This document shows positions 12,801-24,200 of a stretch of 64,000 bases of DNA, in pieces. Position numbers and translations under genes: made by a program. Under the pieces are notes generated by a model that saw only the letters and a program-made list of their open reading frames with translations, did not search any database and was not told the DNA's origin. The stretch covers positions 6,566,501-6,630,500 of the forward strand of contig NC_092569.1 in assembly GCF_037975245.1 (NCBI RefSeq), read 5' to 3'. The stretch is from Apostichopus japonicus. Taxonomy: Eukaryota > Echinodermata > Holothuroidea > Aspidochirotida > Stichopodidae. How positions within the stretch are numbered: position 1 is the stretch's first letter; each line of letters begins with the position of its first letter.

Positions 12801-15800
12801 GACACTAGTGTACAGTCAATACATACAGCTATGGTCAATACCCACAACACAGCGTGGACATCTTAGGTCTGGATAAAAAATAACAAGGTATCACGTTTTA
12901 TTACTGTCTGCATTTTGTAGCGACAAGAAGAAAACTTTTTCAGAGCGTGGCATGCGGTTCGGGGCGAGTCTTCAATGCCTTTAAGTGATTGTGCATTCAA
13001 TACAGTGCAGTATCAGTTCTTTTCCATCTAGCCATGATACCCCTTTAACAAGTCATGATTCATTATTACATGTAATCAGTTTTCACAGGACAGTTCTGAA
13101 GGCTCTAAATTTTGTCTCGAAATAAAGTACTGTACTCCTGGTTCCTGTGTAAAACAAAACTGCTATGTACATCTTTGCACTTTGTATAGCAATTTGAACA
13201 TTTTGCATAGCAGTTTGCGATGAGGTACCAGGATCCCTGACAACTGAGTGTGCTAAAGTCTGGAGAAAATGAGAGTTGTTGATCTGTTGTGCTCAGGGGC
13301 TATCTTGGGTGACTTTTCTTAACTACTAAACTCTGCCAAACACCAGAGTGGAGTTTACCTGGTTGATGTAGCATCAAGCTTTCCTATCAGCAGTCTCTTA
13401 TACTATACTATCAAAACAAAACATCAAAACATATATACTGTATGTGTGTGTTGCACTATGTATGAATCTGTATACTACTATTATTATTGTATTTGAGTGT
13501 CATTTTGATTGTAAGAGATCACCTGGTACCCTACCAGAAATCAGATCTACCCAAAATGAGTCCATCGCAATCGTGAAATTTCAATTTATATAACTTTCTT
13601 TACTGGCATACCTTGTATCGTTGCCATAGGGTCCTTGGTGCACCCACTCGGACATTTCCATGTATTACGAGGGCGTTATAGATGTTGATGAAGAAGGCTA
13701 GTTTCTCCTCCTCAGAGGAATCTTCAACAGCTACTCTAGTCAGCTCAGCAGTTGCTTTGACATATTTTTCAAACTTGGGACTTGAAGCAATACCCTTATA
13801 GTCTACACCCTGCAGAAAGAGTTCAGTATGTACAGACAAAAAAGGCAATAAAATAAATGCATACTTGATACAGATACATACTTGTTTTACATAACTTAAC
13901 TACACTTTTGGAGTCGGCAGTTACATGGCTGGTCTTACCAATGGGCCAGATGTGTCCAGGCCCAGGGTTTCCAGAGAAGGGGGGGGGGGCATTACATTGG
14001 AAGGCAATGAGTGAAGTGAAGAAAGTGACAAAGTTTCATCAAATATCTCTCCATAAATAATTAATTTCCCAATTACAGTGCATAGCAAATTATAAATCAA
14101 TCGGAAGCTATGCATGCATCTATTATATCATGCAGTCCGGCCCCTTCACATGCACTGCATACATAAATTAACAGTGAACCTTGAGTAACATGTCAACGAA
14201 AGGTCTGCCTTGGTTGCCTCGCAGGCCATTGGGGTCCCCAACATTTACGTCTGGCCCAGTGTTCCAGCCCTATAGGGTACTCATCCCGTATTGAAGGATA
14301 TAAGTAAAATGGCTTAGTAGGATGCTTCAGTGGTTTGAGTGTGTGGGGCTTGCAATTCAATGTCATTATCTGAAAGTGGGTTGTGTTAGGCTGTACAAAT
14401 GTGTGAGTTTATGTCAGTGAATAAAACATAGTATGTATCTGAACATTCAATAACTGGAACTCCTTAAGTTTGAACACTCATTCTTGAAAGTAGAATACAC
14501 AGCTGTCAGGAGTGAGGCTTTTATTGCCAATGAGAGCATGAGGATACCTTTATGTATAACAGTACTGATATACTGTATGTCAGCTTGTAATAATGGCTGT
14601 ACCTTACTGTATTACTGATGCAGGGATGTGCTCACACTGGGCGACACCAGGCGGCTGCGCCCAGCAGTTCTGAATGCGGCCCAGCACAAACAATATTTTA
14701 AACATTTCCGCCCGGCACTTTTTTTATGATAATTTCACAAATGCTACCATAACCAAAATCTGGGAGAATACATGGCACAGAATAGGAAAACTAGCACCAC
14801 CTAAGCATACTTCATGTGCAAAATTTGTCCAGTGGGGAGGGGACACCCCACCCATGAGATCCCTCTCCCAGGGTGTGGATCACACTACCGCACAATCTGC
14901 CCGGCACTCAAATATTCCTGAGCACATCCCTGCTGATGTTACACTAAATCACAAGAATTTGAAAATCCACTGGTACTAATTATGAAAAATTAATTATGAA
15001 GAATTACTACAGCATTTAAGCTTAACACACAAAAGCAGCACATATATCTCTGAGTGAATCTATGGCCATACGCACGGTATATATATTTAATGATTGGTTG
15101 CATACCTTTCCATCCTTTGATAGGAAGTCATTATATATGGACAGAATCAGCTTTCTCAGGCTCTCACTCAATTCCGAAGCTACCCAAGAAGAACACGAAG
15201 AGAAACGGAAGGAAAAAAAAGCAAGCATGATGGAACTCATACTCCATAAAACTTAATAACAAAATTAGACGTGAACATTGCAAATCTTTGAACAAGTCAT
15301 GTACATATATGAAGTCACTATCCTGTTTCCAGGAGATGCCAGCTTTAAAAAGAAGAGTTTACTTTGCCAATGCCCTGAAGCTGTAACAGAGTTCATGCAA
15401 GGAAAAACAAACATGGATTTTGGTGTTGAATATAAAATTCCTTAATTTAACAGGAATGTAACTCAATTATTCTATTCTGCATAAACATTTATTTTCACCT
15501 ACATCTAAATGGTCCCCTCACCCCCTCCCCCACCCCCCCCCCCACATCTTGTCCATCTCTTGGGTGCCGATTTCTTCATACTTAACGTTAAGACCAAAGT
15601 AAGAAGATGATGATACATTTAAATACTAGTATGCTTATGAACAGATAGTATCCAATCGATGCATACTTTACATATCCAAGTCTTATCATTAGATAGCTAG
15701 GCAAAGCTAATATTTGACACAATAGTGAGAACTTCCTTGCCAAGTGTGCCAACATTCATTCAATATCCTCTGTATACTGTAAATATATCTGGAAATTATA

Positions 15801-18800
15801 GGATGCTGCAAGCATGAGGGGAATATTATGAACTGTGAACAGAACTAATCCTGAAAGACACATTGCTTAATTACTGAATACTCCACGCTGCCTTAATATA
15901 TAAACTCATTATCAAAAGTAAATAAGAACTTACCAGGCCTGGACTCACAATCAGAAACCAAACCAGAGTTGAGGGCTGAAGTTTCTTCATGCTCATACAG
16001 TCTACACAAGTTACTACTATCTGTGAATTCTCCGACCGGTTTTCCTTTCACAATGTGGAAGAACCCTTTATCGAACAGATGCTTACCAATTTCAAGCGCT
16101 TTGTCTCGATCAGCTAGGATATGAAGAGAGTGGAAGGTCAAATAAAAATCTTTTTTTTCTTTACTAGTTGTAAAGATTATATGTGACTTTACTTGTACAT
16201 GTGTCAGATGATGTTGACATTTGACCCTCCAAAGCAAAACAACTGCATCTGGGACCTTGTCAAGTTAGAAACAGATGAATAATTAACATCTCACATCATC
16301 ATCATCAATTGATGCAGGTCAGGAATCAGTGAGTCTTTGTTATAGTAATCTCAGGTACATAAAACATAACAACGACAGTTGTGTTGATCGTGCTGACTGT
16401 TGCTCTATAGCACGCTGAGCACTGTTTGACCTAACGTGCTGCATGGTGTCAGGTATTCAGTGCTTAACATAGCTGTCTGAGTAAGTGCAATTTTGCTTCT
16501 TAGACTTGGTCATTGTTTTCATCAAGAATAAACCCAACTTCTCACCAAACTATTACAGCAGTGTGTATGTAAGTTACAACAAGATGACAGCTATAATTCC
16601 TCTCATATATATATACAGGATGTACAGTACACCTTCTAAAGGGGGGTGGGGGTGGGGAGGGGGGAGGGAGACAACGATTAATTTCATATTGATAAACTAC
16701 ATCAGTTGCATCCTCACCTATACTTTTGTGTTTCATTATCCAATCCACCAAATCTGTCCCGGCAAAAGTATTCTTGTTGGAGAAGACAAGCAGGTAGGAA
16801 TGGTCTTTGATGACACCACTGGCTTTCAGATCATCAATTAAAAGAGCATCCTCATCCTTCTCACAGGAGAAGTCAATCTCTCCTAAACGTAAAACGCAAT
16901 CAAATGAGTCAATCAGTCGTCAAAGTGCATTTTGGTTACATACTACATTAAGTGGCCTGATATATGATCATCTAAATCAGGGGTGGGCAACCTTTTTGAA
17001 TGAATGGGCCAGAGTTTAGGGGTGAAAGATTGACGAGGGCCGCACCTAACCAACGACTTGCTGTTGATTTCACACCTTTGATTCCGAGGACTTTCAAGCA
17101 ATAGGTGTGTGTACTATTCTGTATTCACAAAAACATAATGTCAATACAGTACTACAGTTGATAATTAATGGTGATAACAGGCCTACCTGACAGCATCATT
17201 AGTGCAGATAAATTCTAAGCAGCTAGCTCTGTGTTTGTGAAGATGATGGGCCACAGAAAAATCACTGGCAGGCGGCATGTGGCCCGCGGGCCGTAGGCTG
17301 CCCACCCCTGATCTAAATTCTCTATGTAGACTGTACCATGTCAGAGATACATACAGAGATACACACTTGCTATATCCTCTTTCGTGCCTCGGTCCAGACT
17401 GCTGCAACATCCAATAGTGAGCGTGTAGAAGGCCTTACTTGTTTAATGTAATATTGTGCTTTACAATTAACACTTGAGCAATAGTACCAATTTTCCTCTG
17501 TCACAATTAATAAAAAAAAAAAGGAAGACTTAATTAGAACTATGTACATGTAGGCAAAAAGTGAAAACACTGCTCTTCCAAGGAAGATATTTTGTGATCA
17601 AGAATTGGGTTGTGAAATATTGGTGAGAGAGATGTGATTCATTTTGAACAGCAATTCTTACCATCCTGATCCTTGAGCAACAAGCTTTCATTTGGAATCT
17701 GAGGCGCATCAGACGTTGGCTCATTATTTCTGACTTCTTCAAGAAGCTGTTCAAACTTTGATTTGTCTTCTGTAATCTGCATAAACCAGAGACGACATGA
17801 TTATTACTTCACAGAACATGACAGGATCAGAGGTTGTCCAGATATAACAGAAATAATCAGGCTATAGTTAAGTTACCTACAGTAGATACTTCTTGATACA
17901 TCTTGAGGTATACTAGTAACTCACAAGTTTTGTTACTTGCTCATCTTGTATGGCAAGTGCTTTTCAGTAAATTTCCTTTCAAGTTATATTCATTTCATAT
18001 TAGGTTAGTATGCCCTATGGTTGAATAAATCTTTTAAGAAACTTGTATTTTTAGTTTGAAATACTGAAGTTTGTATTAATTGGGATATTAATTGGGTGCA
18101 AAATTCTTATTTTATCACAACATAAGAATAAAATTAGAAATCCAATGCATTCCTAAACTTTTCAAAAGTGGGGGATCCCTTCCCCTTGGAGTTAGACCCC
18201 TCCCCAGGACAGACATTAGCCAACATTTGTGCCCAGAAGAATTCATGGTCTGATTACGGGCCTGTATTCGCTAGGCCTAACATTAGGCCTACAGTAGGCT
18301 TTCAATTTTTTTGGGTGTCTTCTTTTCCCTTTCTAAAGGGTGTGAAGACTCGCACACAAAGAAACGTCTCATGCCGGTAATCTGACCTAGTTTCGAATTA
18401 GGTGTAACAGAAGTGTTAGACACCACCATCGATCCCAGAAAAAAAAACACACAGCTTGCTACCGTCTGTAATTAGACACTAGTGTACAGTCAGTACATAT
18501 ACAGCTGTGGTCAATACCCACAGCACAGTGTATAAACGATACAGCTATAGACATCTCACTCAGGTATCATGTTTCATTACTGTCTGCATTTTGTAGCGAC
18601 ACAAACAAAATGTCACTTGCAAGCAACAGAAAGTTAACTTTTCAGATGACCGCACGCGGTTTGGGGCGAGTCTTCAATGCCTTTAAGTTCTAGCCTCGTA
18701 CTCTGACAGTCTTGACACACAGTCTAAGTCCTTAGATTAAGAGTTCTGTAGGCTACAAGTACAAGTACAACTGGTACTGTGGTAGCCTAACTTGAGTTAG

Positions 18801-19233
18801 GATATTTTCATTTGTTACCAGTTCAGTTGGTATATACCCAGGGCCTACAGTAGGCCTACTGCAGTCAACGCAGTAGTGTTAGGTGGTCGATGACAAACTG
18901 AATTGGGCCTTGGTGAAGAGAAGGGTTGCAATAAACTGCATTTTTATTTCGTTAATTGCACTGTACGCCCATGTCTTACTACACTAGTCTTAGTCTTACC
19001 AACTTCTGAAATTCATCATTGCCACCAATAAGTGTAGCATTGAAGAATATCTGTGGAACAGTTCTGCTACCGGTTTTCTCTCTCACTTCTTCCCGAACCG
19101 TGTCGGCGTACGAGTCCAGGCTAATTTCATGATATGGCAATTTCAACTCCTCAAGAGTTGACTTTGCTTTTTTGCAGTGTGGACAACCCACAATGGAATA
19201 TACAATGATCCTGCCCTTGATTTCAGAACTCAT
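885..19233 (-). CDS. Glutaredoxin-DEP-DUF547 domain protein (9 exons, 488 aa)
   Basis: Coding exons, 5' to 3' on the minus strand: 19233-19000, 17776-17662, 16882-16718, 16113-15934, 15179-15106, 13809-13612, 12278-12051, 1637-1494, 1013-885. All introns are GT-AG, phases agree throughout, and the sum is 489 codons including TAG. Residues 1-78 are a glutaredoxin: CPHC dithiol motif at 17-20, TVP with the cis-proline at 58-60, and GGNDEF near 70-75. Residues about 117-205 are a DEP domain (FAGTDLVDWIM, then ALEIGKHLFDKGFFHIV). Residues about 232-486 are DUF547, with FFINIYNALVIH, YIIGGHRYSLQDIENGILR, IHFALVCGAKSCPPI and a C-terminal IFKWYQEDFGG...YDWSVN. Glutaredoxins reduce disulfides with glutathione; DEP domains often bind membranes or GPCR/Rap partners; DUF547 has no settled function. 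No signal peptide is seen, so the product is probably cytosolic (inference). The 10.4-kb intron 7 holds a satellite array and transposons. Domain calls are firm; the role of the fusion is unknown. Confidence 0.93.
2128..3970. repeat. 113-bp tandem array, about 17 copies, higher-order
   Basis: TAGGACCCAGAGC recurs every 113 bp (2128, 2241, 2354, 2467 and so on to 3933). Unit variants alternate in a fixed order from about 2570. A unit with CTGTATCTATGG is followed by one with ACCACCATATAG, then one with CTATATCCATTGC, giving a roughly 339-bp trimer repeated several times with some scrambling. The array is wholly intronic and has no ORF. It resembles a short satellite block. Confidence 0.95.
6185..6553. 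mobile_element. hAT-like MITE, 369 bp
   Basis: The left end CAAGGGCGTAGGA pairs with the right end, whose complement is CAGTGGCGTAGGA. The element is flanked by an exact 8-bp repeat AAGAGAGG at 6177-6184 and 6554-6561. The interior is G/C-homopolymer rich and non-coding; the overlapping ORFs on both strands are by-products of these tracts. It belongs to the group with CAnnGGCG ends but lacks the conserved core seen in the others. Confidence 0.85.
10810..11083. mobile_element. Foldback MITE with internal TTAGGG-like repeats, copy A
   Basis: It begins GTGGCTATTCTTATGACTAG and ends with the near-complement CTAGTTGTAAGAATAGCCAC. An internal stretch at about 10940-10975 contains GTTTAGGGTTAGGGTTA, matching the metazoan telomere unit TTAGGG. 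A second copy lies at 56607-56872 in the opposite orientation. There is no ORF and no clear target duplication. Confidence 0.75.
12661..12984. mobile_element. Short TIR element, TTAA-type family, copy 1
   Basis: It starts AAAGGGTGTGAAGACTCGC and ends GCGAGTCTTCAATGCCTTTAA, which are imperfect inverted repeats of each other. The same roughly 325-370-bp sequence recurs at 18335-18686 and 33526-33894, with shared interior blocks such as GGTAATTAGACACTAGTGTA and TACTGTCTGCATTTTGTAGC. It is non-coding and lies in the intron between exons 6 and 7 of the minus-strand gene. Confidence 0.75.
14621..14932. mobile_element. CAGGG-ended MITE with 6-bp TSD, copy 1 (312 bp)
   Basis: The ends CAGGGATGTGCTCA and TGAGCACATCCCTG are inverted repeats, flanked by CTGATG on both sides (14615-14620 and 14933-14938). 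Other copies are at 35635-36086 and 37912-38224. There is no ORF of its own; the 101-codon plus-strand frame through it is shared with the 37912 copy only because the copies are similar. It sits in intron 5 of the minus-strand gene. Confidence 0.8.
16978..17310. mobile_element. hAT-Charlie-like MITE, copy 1 (333 bp)
   Basis: The termini CAGGGGTGGGCAACC and GCTGCCCACCCCTG match the widespread hAT/Charlie end type. An exact 8-bp target duplication ATCTAAAT lies at 16970-16977 and 17311-17318. It is non-coding and lies in intron 2 of the glutaredoxin-DEP-DUF547 gene. A relative is at 43362-43730 with its interior in the opposite orientation. Confidence 0.88.
18335..18686. mobile_element. Short TIR element, TTAA-type family, copy 2
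   Basis: Same family as 12661-12984. The left end is AAAGGGTGTGAAGACTCGC and the right end is GCGAGTCTTCAATGCCTTTAA. It lies in intron 1 of the minus-strand gene and is non-coding. Confidence 0.75.
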
Positions 19234-19639
19234 GATTTTAACATGAACGAGTTAGTTCGAATAATACGAACTTAGATTAACTACAGTACAGGCTGGCTAT
19301 AGGACTCTGAATTCAACAATTGGAAAGTTGAAGTGCGACACCAATTTGCTACATGTTGTATTCAGGGAGTGCGTGCACTACTCACATCTCATGGTTAACC
19401 AGGCCGGTCCACCCGTTTCACATAGTATCATTCAATAATATTGTATCATAATAATGTAGCATTCACAATAACATTGTTAAATATAGGCATTAGTATAACA
19501 TGGTGCAATCTTATATTTTGATTACAATTATATCGTCAATTTTTTTTTTATTATTACAGTAAAATGGTATGGTATACTAGCATGTGAATCGGTCCAAAGG
19601 ATTCCCTCTCTTGTGCATGCACACGTGCCACCATTGACA

Positions 19640-20030
19640 GTGCAGTGGCGGAGCGTCCATACAGACAGGGGGCGGATGCCCCCCCCCCCACCCCCTCCGG
19701 CCTGACGGACTCAAATGGACTGCTGGCGCCCTTTTCAGCTTTTTACCACTTTTTACTTATTCGCGATTATTGACATTTTTTACTGCGCTCTCATCTACCT
19801 ATTGACATTTGTCACATTTTTTTTGGTGTAATTTTCTGACAAAATGCTCTAACGGCTATTTATTCTTCGTTTATCTGCAAATTAGCAAGGCCCTGAAAGG
19901 GTAATTTCCGGCAATCTAGGGAGTATCTTTACTCAAAAGAAAAAATCTGTACGCTCCGCGCCAACCTGTGGTGGCGCTCCGCTTAGATAGTGTCAAAAGC
20001 GCCCCTGCAGACCATTCTTGCCCCCTCTGA
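19640..20030. mobile_element. Truncated CAnnGGCG-ended MITE carrying the shared core
   Basis: The left end is CAGTGGCGGAGCGTCC, followed by G- and C-homopolymers. The core at 19890-19995 (ATTTCCGGCAATCT, then ACGCTCCGCGCCAACC and TGGTGGCGCTCCGC) matches the elements at 264-545, 25518-27106 and 25894-26544. No right terminus or target duplication was found; the sequence runs into the TGACCTTTG repeat near 20030, so the copy seems cut. Confidence 0.6.
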
Positions 20031-20510
20031 CCAATACCCCTATCTCGAAAAAGACGACCAGGTTCTCAGCGGTGTATCGATCACCCTCCCACACATCCCT
20101 ATCAATCAACAAGAAGGAAAAACTCGTTATTCAATATTCAACCAAGATTCACTTTTTGAGTTCTAGTGTTTATGGTTTACAGACTTTAGTGATCAACGTT
20201 GGCTCCAAATGACATGTGACCCGCATCCATTTCGATATAGGGTTCTTATAATTGCACTTAGTACCAAGATGTATCGATGTACCCTCTCAAGTAAACCCTT
20301 CATCCAAGCTTTACTTGTGAGTTATTATATTTTAGAGGTTTTCGGACTTTGACCTTTGTTGTCATCAAATGACCTTTGATTTCCAACAAATTACAAAAAA
20401 AAAAAGTTTTGTACTAACCAAGCGGGATCTAAATAACATGTACGAGTAAGTTCATCCAACCTTCACTTTTTGAGTTATCGTGTTTGAAAGATTTTCGCCC
20501 CCCCCCCCTT
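20030..20510. repeat. Degenerate TGACCTTTG-type repeat
   Basis: It consists of loosely repeated units of roughly 100 bp containing TGACCTTTG, CATCCAAGC or CATCCAACC, and TTCACTTTTTGAGTTA. A similar block is at 58975-59330. The pattern resembles a dispersed repeat common in marine invertebrates (recollection, not checked). The ORF at 20018-20212 is not considered real. Confidence 0.5.
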
Positions 20511-21205
20511 TCCTTTTTTTAAAATTTCATTTCATTTTCATTCATTTAGCCTAATCATTTCCAGCAAGTAGCATCTTTTGACCTGCAGAATCTGATGTTT
20601 TTGTGGTTTGGATGTTGAAGATCATTCTTGGAATTACATGTTGTGCAAAAGTTGGGTCAATTGAGGCACTTGAATTTTAGACAGCGTACGAAATAGTTTA
20701 CATCTGAGTAAAAAGGTTCATTAACAAGTGACGAAAACTTCAGGCTCTCATAGCCAAAAATTCTGCATGGTCATGATATCGAAATTGATGATGCTATGAA
20801 TGGCCAATTTGTCAGCTATAAACAGTGATGGGTAGCGTGAGAACTTGTGAGAACTTCGATCTGGATTTAGAGACCACATTACTTTTACGATTTAGTGTAT
20901 AAGTCAATGGGCTTTTAAATAAGCGTATACTACCATCAGCAACACTTCACGAGTTGCACAATATTTATAACGATGACGTAATTTATCTTCTTGACTACAG
21001 AACGTGCATATGATTTACCATATAAGGTTAGGCAGTTTGGTGCAAATACCGTATAAGGATTTTCCCAGGTGAATGTAATACGACTTCAACTATAAATATC
21101 CTGGACCAATTGAGACCAGATGCACAGCCACACTGCCACTTGCGTTAAGTTACATACATTTTAAAGTACGTGAAAGACGACCAATTGTTCATAAATACAA
21201 TTATT

Positions 21206-24200
21206 ATGCCTTTCTGCGGTCAAGATCCAAGGGGGCCAGGCCCAGGGAGTATTTGGATACGAACAAGCTCCGGGTGGCGTAAGGTAACGGAGGTCGGTGG
21301 TCAGCTCAATCGCCAGATTAAGAAGTTTGCAAGGGATCGGTAAGAGTATTCTATAATCCGTAGTAGTACAAGTACCCTTAACTTTAATGAATAGAGAATT
21401 GGTTACATTAGTCATAAGCTACATTTATTTAGCCTAGTACTATACTTATAGGCTATATGTACTTAGTATACGGCTATAGCCTTGCAGGCTAAGATAGGCT
21501 TAGGCTAGCTTGGTTCAAGGCGGTCGGCCCTAACGTTCATGTTATAGTCACTAGGCCTAAAACTAACTTGGACTGAGCTGCTTAGTACAGTAGTTGTAGT
21601 TGTTAAGTGTAGGCCTAGCACTAATATCGAAATGTGTCTGGCTGCGATGTGATTCTAACACATAGTTGACATCACCTGTGGTTATACTAAATGCCTAGGC
21701 TAGGGGCCCATTATCCCCAACTTCTGTTGACCAGCCTTTCGATATATGTGAGTTTTCATCCAGTTCAAAGTTGGACCTAGATATGCAGGAAAAATAATTA
21801 AAGCTGGTGCACTAATTGACATAGTCTGACCATCAGTTAGCCCATGCATGGTGAGTTTTTGTCCACGTCTGGGTACAGTATCACAATAATCAGTGGGTCT
21901 ATAGGCCTAGTATATAAATATAGATGGCTATGTAACATTGTGGCCTGATGGCTAAGAAGTGTCTTAGGTAATCTAACAGACTTCTAGAATTCCACTAAAT
22001 TCTACTTCTTATTGTACAGTTCCATCCATATTGCACAAATGTCAGACTTCTTCGTCTGACAGTCAGATGTGTTGGTAAAGTCCACTTTTCTTGGACTGTT
22101 ATTCTTGTTTTCTTTTATGTACCTACTTTGTTTAACCAGTTGTTTAACTCGTATATATATAAGTGTACAGTAAGCAAGTCCTCTAACCTATAAGGAGATA
22201 TTTTGTTTACGTGCTACTGTACGATTGCGAAATATCATATTGATATTTCGTCATGTTTTTTCCATCTACATGTTCCAATGCTGAAAACCTCCCGATAAGA
22301 AGCAGGGATTAAATGAACACTTTTATTATTTTTGAAGTAAACTACATTTACGTGTTTGACTATTTAATCTCTTCTGGAATTGTTTTGTACTTCTCTCAAC
22401 GCTACAAAGTTCAGTCAACTAGTCGTTTTGTGGCTACGAATCACGTCTCTGCGTTCATCTCTGCCAATAAGATGTACAGTATAAAGGAAATGTGTCATGT
22501 TATCCACAAGGCTGCAGTACATATAAGAAGTACATCAGTGCCCTCACAGTCATGTGGCTGCCATGTTATTTTCTCAGCCATGTTATGCACCTGTTATCTT
22601 ATTCACCCGGCAACTTGGACAAAGATGGATTCCTAGGTTTTCACAGTTAATTCAGTTAAATATGTTTTGTTTCTCTATTTATAATGTTTGCTCACTTATT
22701 CACAGTTGGAAATGTTATTTCTACAACACAGATGCAATTTGACAGAACTTTTCAGGGTAAATTCCAAGTGTATCAAGTTTGAGGGATAATTGAACAAGAA
22801 AAATGAGAAAAGTGAAGCTTTTGAGGAAGATTTGTCGACGTGACATTGTGGACCACCTTCTGTGATTTACTTCAGGGTATTATGCTAAGCCAGCTAAAAT
22901 AGGTTTTTATCCAATCAACCATATCTTGAGTTTAATAGCCCAGACAAGATCTTGTGAAAGGCTTTGCACCTAATTTAAGTGTGTAATATTACAAGTGCTT
23001 TTCCACTATTTAGATAAACTTCTATATGTATAGTCAAATCAATGAATTAATAAATGAGATAAAACTATAAAGTAGCATCAAACAATTTCTAACAATCACT
23101 ACCATTCTTATTTTTTTTATTGCAGGATTGCCAGCAATGCCAAGTTTGGTACCAACTATAATGCAGAGGCCAACAGAGATGTTAGCCTCCTCCCTTCAAG
23201 TATCCCAGATCATTCATGTAAGTACAGTACATCTATGAAACCTTTCTCAATATTCATTATGTTGTTGATCCTTTGCTCTTCTAGCACCATCATGTAGCTG
23301 CTTCAGATTAGTGTTAATAAGTATACCCAGCCACTGATGGTTGCTCACATGTATGTGTAATGTATTGATATGGTAATCGTGGTGTTCACTCGCACCCTTG
23401 TTTAAGTATGGAATCTTATTAGATGATAATTTATATGTGTACACCTTGTATTGACCTGAATGTGACCTCTTGAGTCTGGTAAGCAAAGCAGAAAGTGATC
23501 CTTCTCAATCGGTCAAGTCGAACCCGAAACATAACAGTATACATACTCTATCAAGCCATCACTGTTATAAAAAATCTCTTTCAAATGGCAGCCTTTAGTA
23601 AATCATGGTACTGTATTAAGTGTCTCTCTGCATGGAGGGTAAACTATACCTTGATACAGTAAAGATGATGCTATGTTTCCTTGTTCTTCATTTCAGATGA
23701 AGGGGACACTACCAGAAACTATCTGTTTATCCCATGTGCATGGAGATCATCGAGGCAGGTAAAGTAGTTCAAGGTGTACAATGATTTTTACTTTTAATTA
23801 AATTTTAAAATTTAAATATTAATTAAAATTTAAATAATAAAACATCAATTTTATAGATTAGCCACACTTAACTCAGTGGCTGGATCACCCAACCAAGCCT
23901 ACAAGCCTCCCTTGCACATTGCAGTAAGGGAGCATGGAGACCCTTAGGCTGTAAGATGGAGCAAACTATCAGCCTACAAGCCTCCCTTGCACATTGCAAT
24001 AAGGGGTCATGGAGAATTCATATAACAGTTTAGAAAGGAGGTTGAGATGTAGTCGGGGAAGGTGCAAGGGGTAAGGGGAGTGAATGATCAGTGGATGATC
24101 AACACTGAACTTATTTTCTGAAATTCAAAGAGCTGTCCATAGTTTATAGTGTAAGTGCCATATAGCACAAAGCTTCCGTAAGCCACTATATAGACATATA

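Larger units (their letters stand above)
19234..21205. other. Head-to-head intergenic region
   Basis: This separates the minus-strand start at 19233 from the plus-strand start at 21206. The 5' UTRs and promoters of both genes should lie here, but no TATA box or initiator can be assigned with confidence. A truncated MITE is at about 19640-20030 and a repeat rich in TGACCTTTG at about 20030-20510. From 20510 to 21205 nothing further is seen. Confidence 0.5.

Noticed and set aside
14310-14430. tRNA-like head (GATGCTTCAGTGGTTTGAG)
   Set aside because: Only a weak box A is visible; there is no box B, tail or duplication, so no SINE call was made.
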